The notes: generated from the sequence alone by a model not told the origin. A stretch of 6,314 bases of DNA from Deltaproteobacteria bacterium (GCA_029261955.1 JAJDAI010000242.1:1-6314), one strand, 5' to 3'. Positions 1 through 6,314 are shown, counted from the stretch's first letter. Translations and numbers: made by a program.

Positions 1-747
1 GGTGGGCAGGAGCACCACCGAGGCCCCGCTGCGCAGCGCGCTGAGGCTGAGGGCGAGCGCCGCCACGCTCGGATCCACGAAGACGACCACCAGGCCGGGC
101 TGCTCCCCGAGGACCTCGTCGAGGTCGGGCTCCCGGGCCCCCAGCCACTCCGAGGTCGCGCGCACCGCCGCCGAGTCCACGCCCAGCAGCAGGGCGAAGG
201 GCGGGTCGGCCTGCGCCGAGGGCGGCACGAGCACCGTCGGCTGGGCGTCCCGCGGCAGCAGGCGGGCCAGCCGGGCGAGCTGCGCGGGGGGCGTGCCGTC
301 CCGGAGCAGCAGGTGGATGCGGTCCAGCGGCGCATCACCGACGCGAAGCACGGCCCAGCCTGCGCGCAGAGCCTCCTCGGTCCGAGCCCAGCGTCCCAGG
401 AGCGAGCCGCCATCCAGGACGAGCAGCGCGTTCCCCACGGGGTCCGGCAGCGCCGCCCCCTCGGCGACCGCCGTCGCGCGGACGGGGCCCGGCAGCTGCT
501 CGACGAGGCGCTCGAGGCGATCCTCGGCGCGGTCCAGATCCGAGACGAGCAGCCCCCAGGGATCGGGGGCGCTGCCGCGCAGGGGCAGCCGCTCCACCAG
601 CTCCAGGCGGCCTCCCTCGCTCAGCAGCGGCGCACAGCGGGCCACGCGCTCGGGGTCGAGCGCGGAGTCGAGGGATTCGATCCGGATGCGGTCGAAGAGG
701 AGCAGTCGGCGCACGGGCAGAGGGTACGACAGCCGGGCCTCGGTCAC
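1..747 (-). CDS. Hypothetical protein, N-terminal 249 residues (runs off left edge)
   Basis: The minus strand is open without a stop from about 885 down to base 1. I placed the start at GTG 747 because codons downstream of it have strong G/C third positions (residues begin VTEARLSYPLPVRRLLLFDR). The upstream extension uses A/T-ending codons such as ATT, GTA, AAA and CTT and looks non-coding. No good Shine-Dalgarno precedes 747, so the start is provisional; in-frame GTG 849 and TTG 885 are alternatives. The 249 visible residues contain no transmembrane helix or signal peptide, so the protein is probably cytoplasmic. Alternating hydrophobic strands and helices (for example NALLVLDGG at 106-114 and PGLVVVFVDPS at 217-227, then a helix and SVVLLP at 243-248) suggest an alpha/beta fold. 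I recognise no family or catalytic motif, and a remote glycosyltransferase-like or Rossmann-like fold is only a guess. The gene is divergent from the diguanylate cyclase. Confidence 0.7.
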   Translation of the reverse strand, partial: MTEARLSYPLPVRRLLLFDRIRIESLDSALDPERVARCAPLLSEGGRLELVERLPLRGSAPDPWGLLVSDLDRAEDRLERLVEQLPGPVRATAVAEGAALPDPVGNALLVLDGGSLLGRWARTEEALRAGWAVLRVGDAPLDRIHLLLRDGTPPAQLARLARLLPRDAQPTVLVPPSAQADPPFALLLGVDSAAVRATSEWLGAREPDLDEVLGEQPGLVVVFVDPSVAALALSLSALRSGASVVLLPT

Positions 748-828
748 GACGCCCCGGTCCCCAACCAGGCCCTCAAGTTTGCAGCGGTCCCGCCGATGAA
801 TCCTGCAGGGGGCATCGAGAGGTACATC
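748..828. promoter_or_regulatory. Divergent intergenic region
   Basis: These 81 bases separate two divergent genes and are less GC-rich than the coding DNA around them, for example near 771-803. Promoters for one or both genes probably lie here or just inside the coding ends. I could not identify a convincing -35/-10 pair on either strand. The assignment rests on gene orientation and base composition only. Confidence 0.4.
819..823 (+). promoter_or_regulatory. Ribosome binding site GAGGT deciding the cyclase start
   Basis: GAGGT lies five bases before GTG 829 and matches the anti-Shine-Dalgarno core. The competing in-frame ATG at 796 has no comparable purine-rich site upstream. The same GAGGT element, with a six-base spacer, precedes the GTG of the YfhO-like gene in this window, which supports using it to fix the start. 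Confidence 0.6.
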
Positions 829-2253
829 GTGAACCTGCGCTTCTGGCACCGACCGAATCTGCAGACGGCCCTGGTCATCAACCAAGCCCCCATGGGGTTG
901 TTTGCCGCGGTGATCGTGCTGGTCACGGTGCTGCTGCTGGTGGCGATCGACTCGCAGAGCGCGGCCTTCGTGAGCGCCCTGGAGGCGGGTGAGCTCGACG
1001 CGGCCGACGTCCAGCAGGCGGCGGGCAGCATCCGCACGCTCTGGCTGGTCTCGCTCGCCGGCTTTCTCTACTTCCTGGGCACCGTCTCCTTCCTGAGCCT
1101 CTGGGTCTACAAGCGGGTCGCCCGCCGCCTGGACGAGGTCGTGCGCTACGCCGAGCGGCGCATCCACAGCGACGACGTCGAGCCGCTGGAGTCCGAGGGC
1201 GACGACGTCCTGGCCCGACTCGAGCGGGCGATCATGGCCGCGAGCGATGCCTCCGCCGCGAAGACCGAGACCTTGCGTCGGGACTCGGAGCACGGGCACT
1301 TCGACGCGCAGCTCCAGCGTGCCTTCGAGCTGGCCGGAAGCGAGGGGCAGACGCTCGACGTCGTACACCGGGCGCTGGCGGAGAGCCTGCCCGGCCAGGC
1401 CGCGCAGATCCTCCTGGCCGACAACAGCCAGGCTCACATGCGGCCCATGGACGGCTCGGCGGCTGGCTGCTCGGTGGAGCGACCCGTGGACTGCGCCGCG
1501 GTTCGGCGGGGTGCGCCGCTGCTCTTCGGGTCCAGTGAGACCCTCGACGCCTGCCCCCTGCTCCGGGACCGCGGCTCGCCCTGCTCCGCCGTCTGCTCCC
1601 CGCTGACCGTCATGGGCCGCACCGTCGGCGTCCTGCACGTGGTCGGGGAGGCGGACCAGCTGCCCGATCCGACCCAGCAGCGCCTGCTCGGCGCCGTCGC
1701 CAACCACACCGGCAACCGCCTCAGCGTGCTGCGCACCCTGGCCGGCGCCCAGCTCCAGGCCTCCACGGATCCGCTCACCGGCCTGCTCAACCGCCGCTCC
1801 TTCGAGGAGTCCGCAGCCCGGGTGTTGCGGGAGCACGGCGACGACGCGCACAGCCTCGTGATGTGCGATCTCGACCACTTCAAGCGCCTGAACGACACGG
1901 CCGGGCACGAAGCCGGGGACCGCGCGCTCAAGCTCTTCTCCCGCCTCCTCAAGACGACGATGCGCAGCGAGGACGTGGTCGGCCGGCACGGCGGCGAGGA
2001 GTTCGTGATGCTCCTGCCCGGCTGCGACGCCGACCAGGGCGCCCGGCTCATCGAGCGGCTGCGCGAGGCCCTGGGCGAAGCCTCGGCCCAGTACGAGGGC
2101 CCCGCCTTCACGGCGAGCTTCGGCCTGGCGGCCTTCATGCGGGACGGAGGCGACGTGCCCGAGCTGGTGCGGGCCGCCGATCGTGCGCTCTACGCCGCGA
2201 AGGACGCCGGCCGGAACCAGCTGGTGCGGGTCGCGGACATGCGGGTCGCCTGA
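829..2253 (+). CDS. Membrane-anchored GAF-GGDEF diguanylate cyclase
   Basis: This is a 474-residue protein predicted to condense two GTP into cyclic di-GMP at the inner face of the cytoplasmic membrane. Transmembrane helices lie at about 22-40 and 72-94, with a short loop of about 30 residues outside. A HAMP-like charged linker follows (about 95-155). A GAF-like domain covers about 158-305 and carries five cysteines (C214, C222, C242, C252, C256). The GGDEF domain starts at DPLTGLLNRRSF (314-325), followed by DLDHFKRLND (347-356), the active-site GGEEF at 388-392 and an RSED inhibitory site at 379-382, exactly five residues before GGEEF. Catalysis and product feedback should therefore both be intact. 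No EAL or HD-GYP domain is present. The start is GTG 829 because of GAGGT at 819-823; ATG 796 would add 11 residues. The open frame continues upstream to about 313, but that part lies antisense to the left-hand gene and lacks this gene's codon bias. The family assignment is strong; the sensed signal is unknown. Confidence 0.93.
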   Translation: MNLRFWHRPNLQTALVINQAPMGLFAAVIVLVTVLLLVAIDSQSAAFVSALEAGELDAADVQQAAGSIRTLWLVSLAGFLYFLGTVSFLSLWVYKRVARRLDEVVRYAERRIHSDDVEPLESEGDDVLARLERAIMAASDASAAKTETLRRDSEHGHFDAQLQRAFELAGSEGQTLDVVHRALAESLPGQAAQILLADNSQAHMRPMDGSAAGCSVERPVDCAAVRRGAPLLFGSSETLDACPLLRDRGSPCSAVCSPLTVMGRTVGVLHVVGEADQLPDPTQQRLLGAVANHTGNRLSVLRTLAGAQLQASTDPLTGLLNRRSFEESAARVLREHGDDAHSLVMCDLDHFKRLNDTAGHEAGDRALKLFSRLLKTTMRSEDVVGRHGGEEFVMLLPGCDADQGARLIERLREALGEASAQYEGPAFTASFGLAAFMRDGGDVPELVRAADRALYAAKDAGRNQLVRVADMRVA

Positions 2254-2335
2254 CGGGTGCGCCGCCTCCCCGCCGCGAGCGGGTCCGTTCCCTCCTGCGT
2301 TGTCCCGCGCTCCCCGCCCTGGTTAGGCTAGGCGC
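2254..2335 (+). other. Short intergenic gap between cyclase and lipoprotein genes
   Basis: These 82 GC-rich bases hold a weak inverted repeat (CCCGC 2269-2273 and GCGGG 2279-2283, loop of five) with no T-tract, so it is not a convincing terminator. They also hold the possible promoter described separately. The gap is short enough that read-through from the cyclase gene is possible. Confidence 0.5.
2300..2329 (+). promoter_or_regulatory. Possible promoter for leaderless lipoprotein mRNA
   Basis: TTGTCC at 2300-2305 (four of six matches to the sigma-70 -35 consensus) is followed after 18 bases by TAGGCT at 2324-2329, which fits the TAnnnT form of a -10 element. The GTG start at 2336 lies six bases downstream, where transcription would begin, so the message could be leaderless. 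There is no good Shine-Dalgarno before this GTG, which fits that reading. The match is weak and may be chance. Confidence 0.25.
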
Positions 2336-3124
2336 GTGCGCTGGCCCCTCCTCCTCCTCCCGCTCCTCCTCGCCTGCCCGCAGTCCGGCCCCGCCGGGCC
2401 GCAGCAGGGCGAGCGACGCACGACCCGCATCCTGGTGAGCGCGCCCACCCAGGAGGTGGAACCCGAGCAGGACGACCGCGAGGTCTTTCCCATCGCGGGG
2501 GTGCCCTCGACCGCGCCCGACGGCCCCTGGGAGAAGACCGTCGACGGTCAGGTGGTGGTCCGCGGCGAGTTCCAGGGTGGCCGGCCCGTGGGGGCCTGGC
2601 GATCCTGGTACGCCAGCGGTGCGAAGCGGGTCGAAGGCGCGCTCCGCGACGGGCTGCCCGATGGCGAGTGGCGCATCTGGTACGAGGACGGCACGCCCCG
2701 CGAGGTCGGGGGCTACGTGGAGGGCAAACCCGCGGGCGTCTGGCAGCTCTTCTACGAGAACGGCAAGCCCTTCGAGCGCATGAGCCACTTCGGCGGCGAG
2801 CCCGACGGGCTCTGGACGCTCTACTGGCCCAACGGCACGCCGGCCGATGTGATGACCTGGGTGGCCGGGGTGCAGACCGGGCTGGAGAACAGCCACAGCC
2901 CCGACGGCGTGCTCGTGGCGACCGGCGAGTTCCAGCACGGGCGCCCGACCGGGACCTGGACCTGCCACGGTCCCGAGGGGCCCCGGACCATCGAGGCGCC
3001 GAAGAAGCCGACGACCCCGCGGGTGGCCTGCGGTGGCGACACCGGCCCCTTCCTGCCGCCGCCCGCCGGGGCAGAAGCCGGCGACGACTTCATCACCCGG
3101 AACCCGAAGCTCGAGGACGACTGA
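2336..3124 (+). CDS. Lipoprotein with MORN/YwqK-type repeats
   Basis: This is a 262-residue protein with a very short lipoprotein signal: R2, a leucine-rich core, then lipobox LLAC with the lipidated cysteine at C14. Residues 15-70 form a polar, probably disordered spacer. Six repeats of about 24 residues follow (77-100, 101-125, 126-149, 150-173, 174-196, 197-215). They have the pattern G.(F/V)..G.P.G.W..(W/Y)Y.(N/D)G, typical of MORN_2 repeats, the family often annotated as YwqK antitoxin. The fifth repeat is degenerate and lacks the W and Y positions. The tail (216-262) is proline-rich then acidic, and C210 and C232 could pair. The start is secure: an in-frame TAG at 2324-2326 leaves GTG 2336 as the only upstream start. 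The likely role is a surface or periplasmic scaffold. The antitoxin label is probably a misnomer here, because no toxin partner is adjacent. The 3' end overlaps the opposing gene by 32 bases. Confidence 0.88.
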   Translation: MRWPLLLLPLLLACPQSGPAGPQQGERRTTRILVSAPTQEVEPEQDDREVFPIAGVPSTAPDGPWEKTVDGQVVVRGEFQGGRPVGAWRSWYASGAKRVEGALRDGLPDGEWRIWYEDGTPREVGGYVEGKPAGVWQLFYENGKPFERMSHFGGEPDGLWTLYWPNGTPADVMTWVAGVQTGLENSHSPDGVLVATGEFQHGRPTGTWTCHGPEGPRTIEAPKKPTTPRVACGGDTGPFLPPPAGAEAGDDFITRNPKLEDD

Positions 3125-4961
3125 GCCGCCAGAGCGCGGTCGCCCAGAGCAGCAGCGCGAGCGCCGAGCCCAGCAGGGCGGCCCGCGTGCCCCGGGGGCG
3201 GTAGGCGAAGACCACGGTCTGGGGGCCCGGCTCGAGGTCGGCGCTGAGCAGCTCCCCCTCGACCGCGACGGCACCCTCGACCACGAAGCCCTCCAGCGCG
3301 CGCTGGTTGACGACGAGCAGACCCGGGCCCTCGGCTTCCACCCGGATCCGGTTGGGCGTGACCTCGAGTGAGCGGACCTGCCCGCCCTGCACCCAGGCCT
3401 CGCCCCGGTAGCGGGGGTTCAGCCGCTCGGAGCCGTCGGGCAGGACGAAGCGTGCGGGCACCGACGGCTCGGGCAGGCGCAGCGTGCCGTACCAGTCGAT
3501 GGTCCCCCGGCCGGCGAGCAGGTTGGGGTACTCGCTCGCGCCGGGGGGACGCGCGAACTCCCGCAGCAGCGTGCGGGCGCGCCGGGCCTCGATCTCGTCG
3601 GGGGGGAGCTCGGCCCAGGAGGGGTCCCCGATCTGGGCGATCTGCTCGAAGGGCCCCGGCTCCGCCCGGACGGGCAGCGCGAAGCGGTCCGCCCACGCGC
3701 CGCGGTTGCTCGCGAAGGGAGGCAGCAGCAGGAGCAGGCCCAGCCCGATCAGCGCGGCGCGCGGCAGCTTGCTGGCCTTGCGGAGCAGCAGGTCGAAGCC
3801 CAGCCCCGCCAGCAGGCAGCCGGGCAGCACGAAGAAGAAGCTGTAGTACTTGATCGGCTGACTCAAGCCCCGCAGGTGCGGGAGCGAGCCCGGTCCGAAG
3901 CGGTGCAGGTCCACCACGAAGTGGGGCCCCAGGCAGATCAGCAGGAACCAGCCGCCGAGCAGGGCCAGACCGCGCCCGCGCGCGACGCCGAGCAGGGAAA
4001 GGAGCAGCAGGGTGGGGGTGAAGCCCACGTGCCCGAATTCGCCGACCGGCAGGCCGTGGGGGCGGGGCTGCACCGGCACGCCGAAGGCGGGGTAGGGCAC
4101 GTAGCGGCCGAGGCTGGGGGCGCGCCTCAGCAGGCCGTCCATCATCGAGGGCAGGTCGTTGTAGAAGTCGGCGTCGGGCGGAGGCGGGCCGACCCCCTGC
4201 CCCGCGGGTGAGAAGTCGGCGTGCGCGTAGGTCCCCTCCTGCATCAGGTCCATCAGCGGCACGAGCTTGCCGACACCCAGCAGCGCGGCGATGCCCACCG
4301 CCAGGGCCAGGCGCCCGAGCAGCACCCCGGACTCCCGCTCCTTCCGCCCGGCCAGCAGCAGGAAGAACACCGCGAAGAACAGCAGGACAGCGAGCGCGTT
4401 CCCGCCCTGCTGGAGCACGAGGAAGAGCAGGAAGCCGGCGAGGAGCGTGCTGGTGAGCCGCGGCCTGAGCAGGAGCCGCAGGATGGCGGGGGTGAGCAGG
4501 AGGAAGGCCTGCTGGTAGAAGCCGACCAGCATGGTGGAGGGGAACCAGCCGGAGAAGGCGAAGGCGCCCACGGCGAAGAGGGCGGGGCCCCGCGGCAGGC
4601 CGAGGTGGTCGCGCGCGAGCCCCAACACCCCCCAGCAGCCGATCAGCAGCAGCAGGATGAGGTTCACCTTCACCCCGAGCACGTCGCCCAGGAGCAGCAC
4701 GGGCAGGATCGTCGGGGCCCAGCTGCCGTCCGAGGGGTGGCCGAGGATCGGGAAGCCCCCGCCCACGCCCGGGGCGCGAAGAGGGAACTGGCCGTGTTCG
4801 ACGATCGCCTGGCGGCTCATGAGGTCGAAGCTGCGGTTGTTGAGCCAGTCGTTGTCCCGCCACGCGTCGCCCGACGCGATGCCCAGGGGCTCGGCGAACA
4901 TCGGCGCGCAGAAGAGCAGCACGCCCAGCAGGATGAGCACGGCCTCGGCGCGCCGGCTCAC
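3093..4961 (-). CDS. YfhO-like GT-C family polytopic membrane protein
   Basis: This is a 622-residue integral membrane protein. A first helix at about 6-23 is followed by a long extracytoplasmic loop with GDAWRDNDW (31-39) and GGGFPILGHPSDGSWAPT (67-84). Many hydrophobic segments follow between about 85 and 415, including LILLLLIG (101-108), LLLFLVLQQ region (177-185) and QPIKYYSFFFVLPG (368-381). A soluble region (about 416-590) ends in a beta-sandwich-like segment (LLVVNQRALEGFVVEG, 548-563; FAYRPRG, 585-591), and a last helix spans about 592-611. This layout, with an acidic first loop and a VVNQ...YRP tail before a final helix, matches YfhO-type GT-C proteins. These are thought to transfer lipid-linked sugars to envelope polymers. 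Acidic residues D32, D36 and D38 are candidate catalytic positions. The start GTG 4961 overlaps the upstream TGA as GTGA and has GAGGT at 4968-4972. Substrate unknown; the YfhO relation is from visible motifs, not a search. Confidence 0.82.
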   Translation of the reverse strand: MSRRAEAVLILLGVLLFCAPMFAEPLGIASGDAWRDNDWLNNRSFDLMSRQAIVEHGQFPLRAPGVGGGFPILGHPSDGSWAPTILPVLLLGDVLGVKVNLILLLLIGCWGVLGLARDHLGLPRGPALFAVGAFAFSGWFPSTMLVGFYQQAFLLLTPAILRLLLRPRLTSTLLAGFLLFLVLQQGGNALAVLLFFAVFFLLLAGRKERESGVLLGRLALAVGIAALLGVGKLVPLMDLMQEGTYAHADFSPAGQGVGPPPPDADFYNDLPSMMDGLLRRAPSLGRYVPYPAFGVPVQPRPHGLPVGEFGHVGFTPTLLLLSLLGVARGRGLALLGGWFLLICLGPHFVVDLHRFGPGSLPHLRGLSQPIKYYSFFFVLPGCLLAGLGFDLLLRKASKLPRAALIGLGLLLLLPPFASNRGAWADRFALPVRAEPGPFEQIAQIGDPSWAELPPDEIEARRARTLLREFARPPGASEYPNLLAGRGTIDWYGTLRLPEPSVPARFVLPDGSERLNPRYRGEAWVQGGQVRSLEVTPNRIRVEAEGPGLLVVNQRALEGFVVEGAVAVEGELLSADLEPGPQTVVFAYRPRGTRAALLGSALALLLWATALWRLSRPRASGSG

Positions 4962-6314
4962 GGCAGCACCTCGAAGATGCCGCAGTGCGAGCCGCTGAAG
5001 ACGCGCCCCTCCGACGAGACGTGCAGGCCCTTGATGGGGCCGCCGATGGCGTGGGTCCAGCGGCGCGCGCCCGAGGCCGCGTCCCAGCCGATGAGCTCGC
5101 CGGAGTAGAGGTTGCCCGTCACCGCCAGCGAGCCGTCGAAGCTGAGCTCGATGGGCCGCACGCCGAAGCCTGCATCCCAGGTCGCGGTCGGTTCGAGGGT
5201 CTCGGCGTCGAGCACGTGCACGAGCCCGTCCACCAGGCGCGGCAGGAGCAGGCGCCGGGCCTCGGGATCGTAGGCCAGGTCCCACTGGTGGGTGCCCACG
5301 CGGCGAGCCGCCAGCTCGGTGCCGTCGAGCGAGACGCGGTGCAGCGCCGCGTCGGACCAGAGCCCCACCGAGAAGGCCTCGCCCGCCGCTGCGTCCACGA
5401 CGATCTTGTTGGTCTCCGCCCGCGCGACCTGGAGCTCCTTGCGCACGCGCAGGCTCCGGGGGTCGAGCTGGAGGATCCGCCCGCGGAACTCGGTGGAGAT
5501 CCAGGCGCCGCCTGCCCCGTCGCCCACGAGGTCGGAGACGCCTTCGCCCACGCCCTCCAGGGGCTTGCCCAGGCGGCCTGCCGCGGCGTCGAAGGGCACG
5601 AGCTGGTTGCCCTGCTCGCTGTCCGAGCTGGCCATCAACAGCAGCACGCGGTCGCCGATGCCCACCGGGAGCAGGGTCTCAGGCTCGGTGCGGTCGAAGA
5701 GGGTGTCGGCGTCCTTGCGGGTGGCGATGCGCCGCTCCGTGCCCCCCTCCAGATCGAGCACGAGCAGCTCCTGCGGTTCACGCAGCGACGCCACCAGGAA
5801 GCGTCCGCTGCCGGTCATCGCCAGGTCGAAGGTGCCCTCCGCCGAGGAGAGGCGCGCGAGGTTCTCGTCGCCCTGGGCGCTCCGGCAGTCCCAGCTGCGC
5901 TCGCTGTAGTGGGCGGTGACGCAGATCAGGGCCACGACCGCCGCGAGGGAGCCCCGGCCCAGCAGGCGCAGGGGATCGGGGTGCGCCCAGGCGAGCAGCG
6001 GCCGGCCGGCTCGGGCAGCGAAGGCCCCGGCCAGGGCGCAGGCCAGGGCCGCGCTCAACCAGCCTCCGCCGTTCACGAGGGCGGGCAGGGCTGCCAGCAC
6101 ACAGGCCCCAAGATCGCGGCGGGACGAGGCGAACAGGGCCGCGGGGGCCACGATCAGGAGGCCCGCCGCGAGGCCGTAGGCAGGGCTGTGGGACAGGCGG
6201 GCCGCGAGCACGCCGAGGTCGTGCAGCCAGGGGGTGAGGATGTGGCCAGCCGCGCCCTCGACGGCCATGTGCAGGGTCACGAAGAGCAAGAGCAGGCCCG
6301 GGGGCACGAGCCGG
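4958..6314 (-). CDS. Polytopic membrane protein with C-terminal beta-propeller (5' end off the window)
   Basis: The frame is open to the right edge. An in-frame GTG at 6307 gives 449 residues, but the true start may lie outside the window, since the first hydrophobic segment begins only four residues in. Counting from GTG 6307, hydrophobic segments lie at about 4-26, 41-61, 66-97 and 119-133. From about 155 to 449 there are repeated strand pairs of the kind LLVLDLEGG (181-189), RILQLDPRS (277-285), LVHVLDAET (362-370) and LIGWDAASG (405-413). They resemble YVTN/PQQ/NHL-type beta-propeller blades, about six or seven in number. C141, just after the last helix, and C442, near the C-terminus, could form a disulphide closing the propeller if that domain lies outside the membrane. 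No enzyme motif is visible; binding or scaffolding is more likely than catalysis. It overlaps the YfhO-like gene by four bases and should be made with it. I do not recognise a named family for the full architecture. Confidence 0.85.
   Translation of the reverse strand, partial: RLVPPGLLLLFVTLHMAVEGAAGHILTPWLHDLGVLAARLSHSPAYGLAAGLLIVAPAALFASSRRDLGACVLAALPALVNGGGWLSAALACALAGAFAARAGRPLLAWAHPDPLRLLGRGSLAAVVALICVTAHYSERSWDCRSAQGDENLARLSSAEGTFDLAMTGSGRFLVASLREPQELLVLDLEGGTERRIATRKDADTLFDRTEPETLLPVGIGDRVLLLMASSDSEQGNQLVPFDAAAGRLGKPLEGVGEGVSDLVGDGAGGAWISTEFRGRILQLDPRSLRVRKELQVARAETNKIVVDAAAGEAFSVGLWSDAALHRVSLDGTELAARRVGTHQWDLAYDPEARRLLLPRLVDGLVHVLDAETLEPTATWDAGFGVRPIELSFDGSLAVTGNLYSGELIGWDAASGARRWTHAIGGPIKGLHVSSEGRVFSGSHCGIFEVLP
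4968..4972 (-). promoter_or_regulatory. Ribosome binding site GAGGT inside the upstream gene
   Basis: On the minus strand GAGGT ends six bases before GTG 4961. It lies within the last codons of the beta-propeller gene, so a ribosome finishing that gene stops right at the YfhO-like start. Together with the four-base GTGA overlap (4958-4961) this points to translational coupling. Confidence 0.65.

Noticed and set aside
2..799. Plus-strand open frame at the left edge
   Set aside because: Its product is almost entirely S, R, A, P and G with no recognisable fold, and it is antisense to the 1-747 minus gene, which has sensible composition and codon bias.
313..828. Upstream extension of the cyclase reading frame
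   Set aside because: This part is antisense to the left-hand gene, is low in hydrophobic structure, and no ribosome site supports a start there; GTG 829 has GAGGT just upstream.
2269..2283. Inverted repeat CCCGC/GCGGG after the cyclase stop
   Set aside because: A five-base stem with no T-tract is expected by chance at this GC content, so I did not call a terminator.
2336..3124. Toxin-antitoxin module based on the YwqK-type repeats
   Set aside because: No toxin-like gene is adjacent, and the lipobox indicates a membrane-anchored exported protein, not a cytoplasmic antitoxin.
2135..3274. Long minus-strand open frame across the lipoprotein gene
   Set aside because: It is opposite the MORN-repeat gene, has a G/P/R/A-rich product without domains, and is explained by high GC content reducing stop codons.
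2821..4863. 680-codon minus-strand open frame
   Set aside because: It is a shifted-frame shadow of the YfhO-like gene: R/A/P/G-rich with no membrane segments or motifs, whereas the true frame shows clear helices.
4221..5108. Plus-strand open frame rich in E, Q, H and G
   Set aside because: It is antisense to the hydrophobic YfhO-like gene; the E/Q-rich content is what results from reading leucine codons in reverse complement.
4962..5285. N-terminal extension of the YfhO-like frame
   Set aside because: It lies inside the beta-propeller gene in another frame and is R/A/G-rich; the GTGA overlap at 4958-4961 with GAGGT upstream gives a better start, right before the first helix.

Overview
The window is a very GC-rich (roughly 70%) chromosomal segment with dense coding, strong G/C preference at third codon positions, and GTG at every start codon that can be assigned. 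A GGDEF signalling protein, a lipoprotein with MORN-type repeats and a GT-C-type membrane protein with a beta-sandwich tail would suit a GC-rich Gram-negative bacterium such as a myxobacterium-like lineage. That placement is inference, because no rRNA or marker gene is present.

Layout, left to right: (1) 1-747, minus strand, the N-terminal 249 residues of an unrecognised, apparently soluble protein that runs off the left edge. (2) 748-828, a short divergent intergenic region. (3) 829-2253, plus strand, a membrane-anchored diguanylate cyclase with two transmembrane helices, a HAMP-like linker, a cysteine-rich GAF-like domain and a GGDEF domain with intact GGEEF and RxxD sites. (4) 2254-2335, a short gap with a possible promoter placed for leaderless translation. 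(5) 2336-3124, plus strand, a lipoprotein with six MORN/YwqK-type repeats. (6) 3093-4961, minus strand, a YfhO-like (GT-C superfamily) polytopic membrane protein, converging on the lipoprotein with a 32-base coding overlap. (7) 4958-6314, minus strand, a polytopic membrane protein with a C-terminal beta-propeller, running off the right edge and overlapping gene 6 by four bases.

Functionally, genes 6 and 7 form a translationally coupled pair. Their sequences suggest transfer of sugar onto an envelope polymer, with a companion propeller on the extracytoplasmic side. Genes 3 and 5 run in the same direction: a c-di-GMP producer with a probable thiol or metal sensing input, followed by a surface lipoprotein. 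Whether they share a transcript is unclear. No tRNA, rRNA, CRISPR array, insertion sequence, attachment site or convincing intrinsic terminator was seen. The least familiar parts are the membrane-propeller/GT-C pair, the cysteine-rich GAF domain and the unrecognised gene at the left edge.
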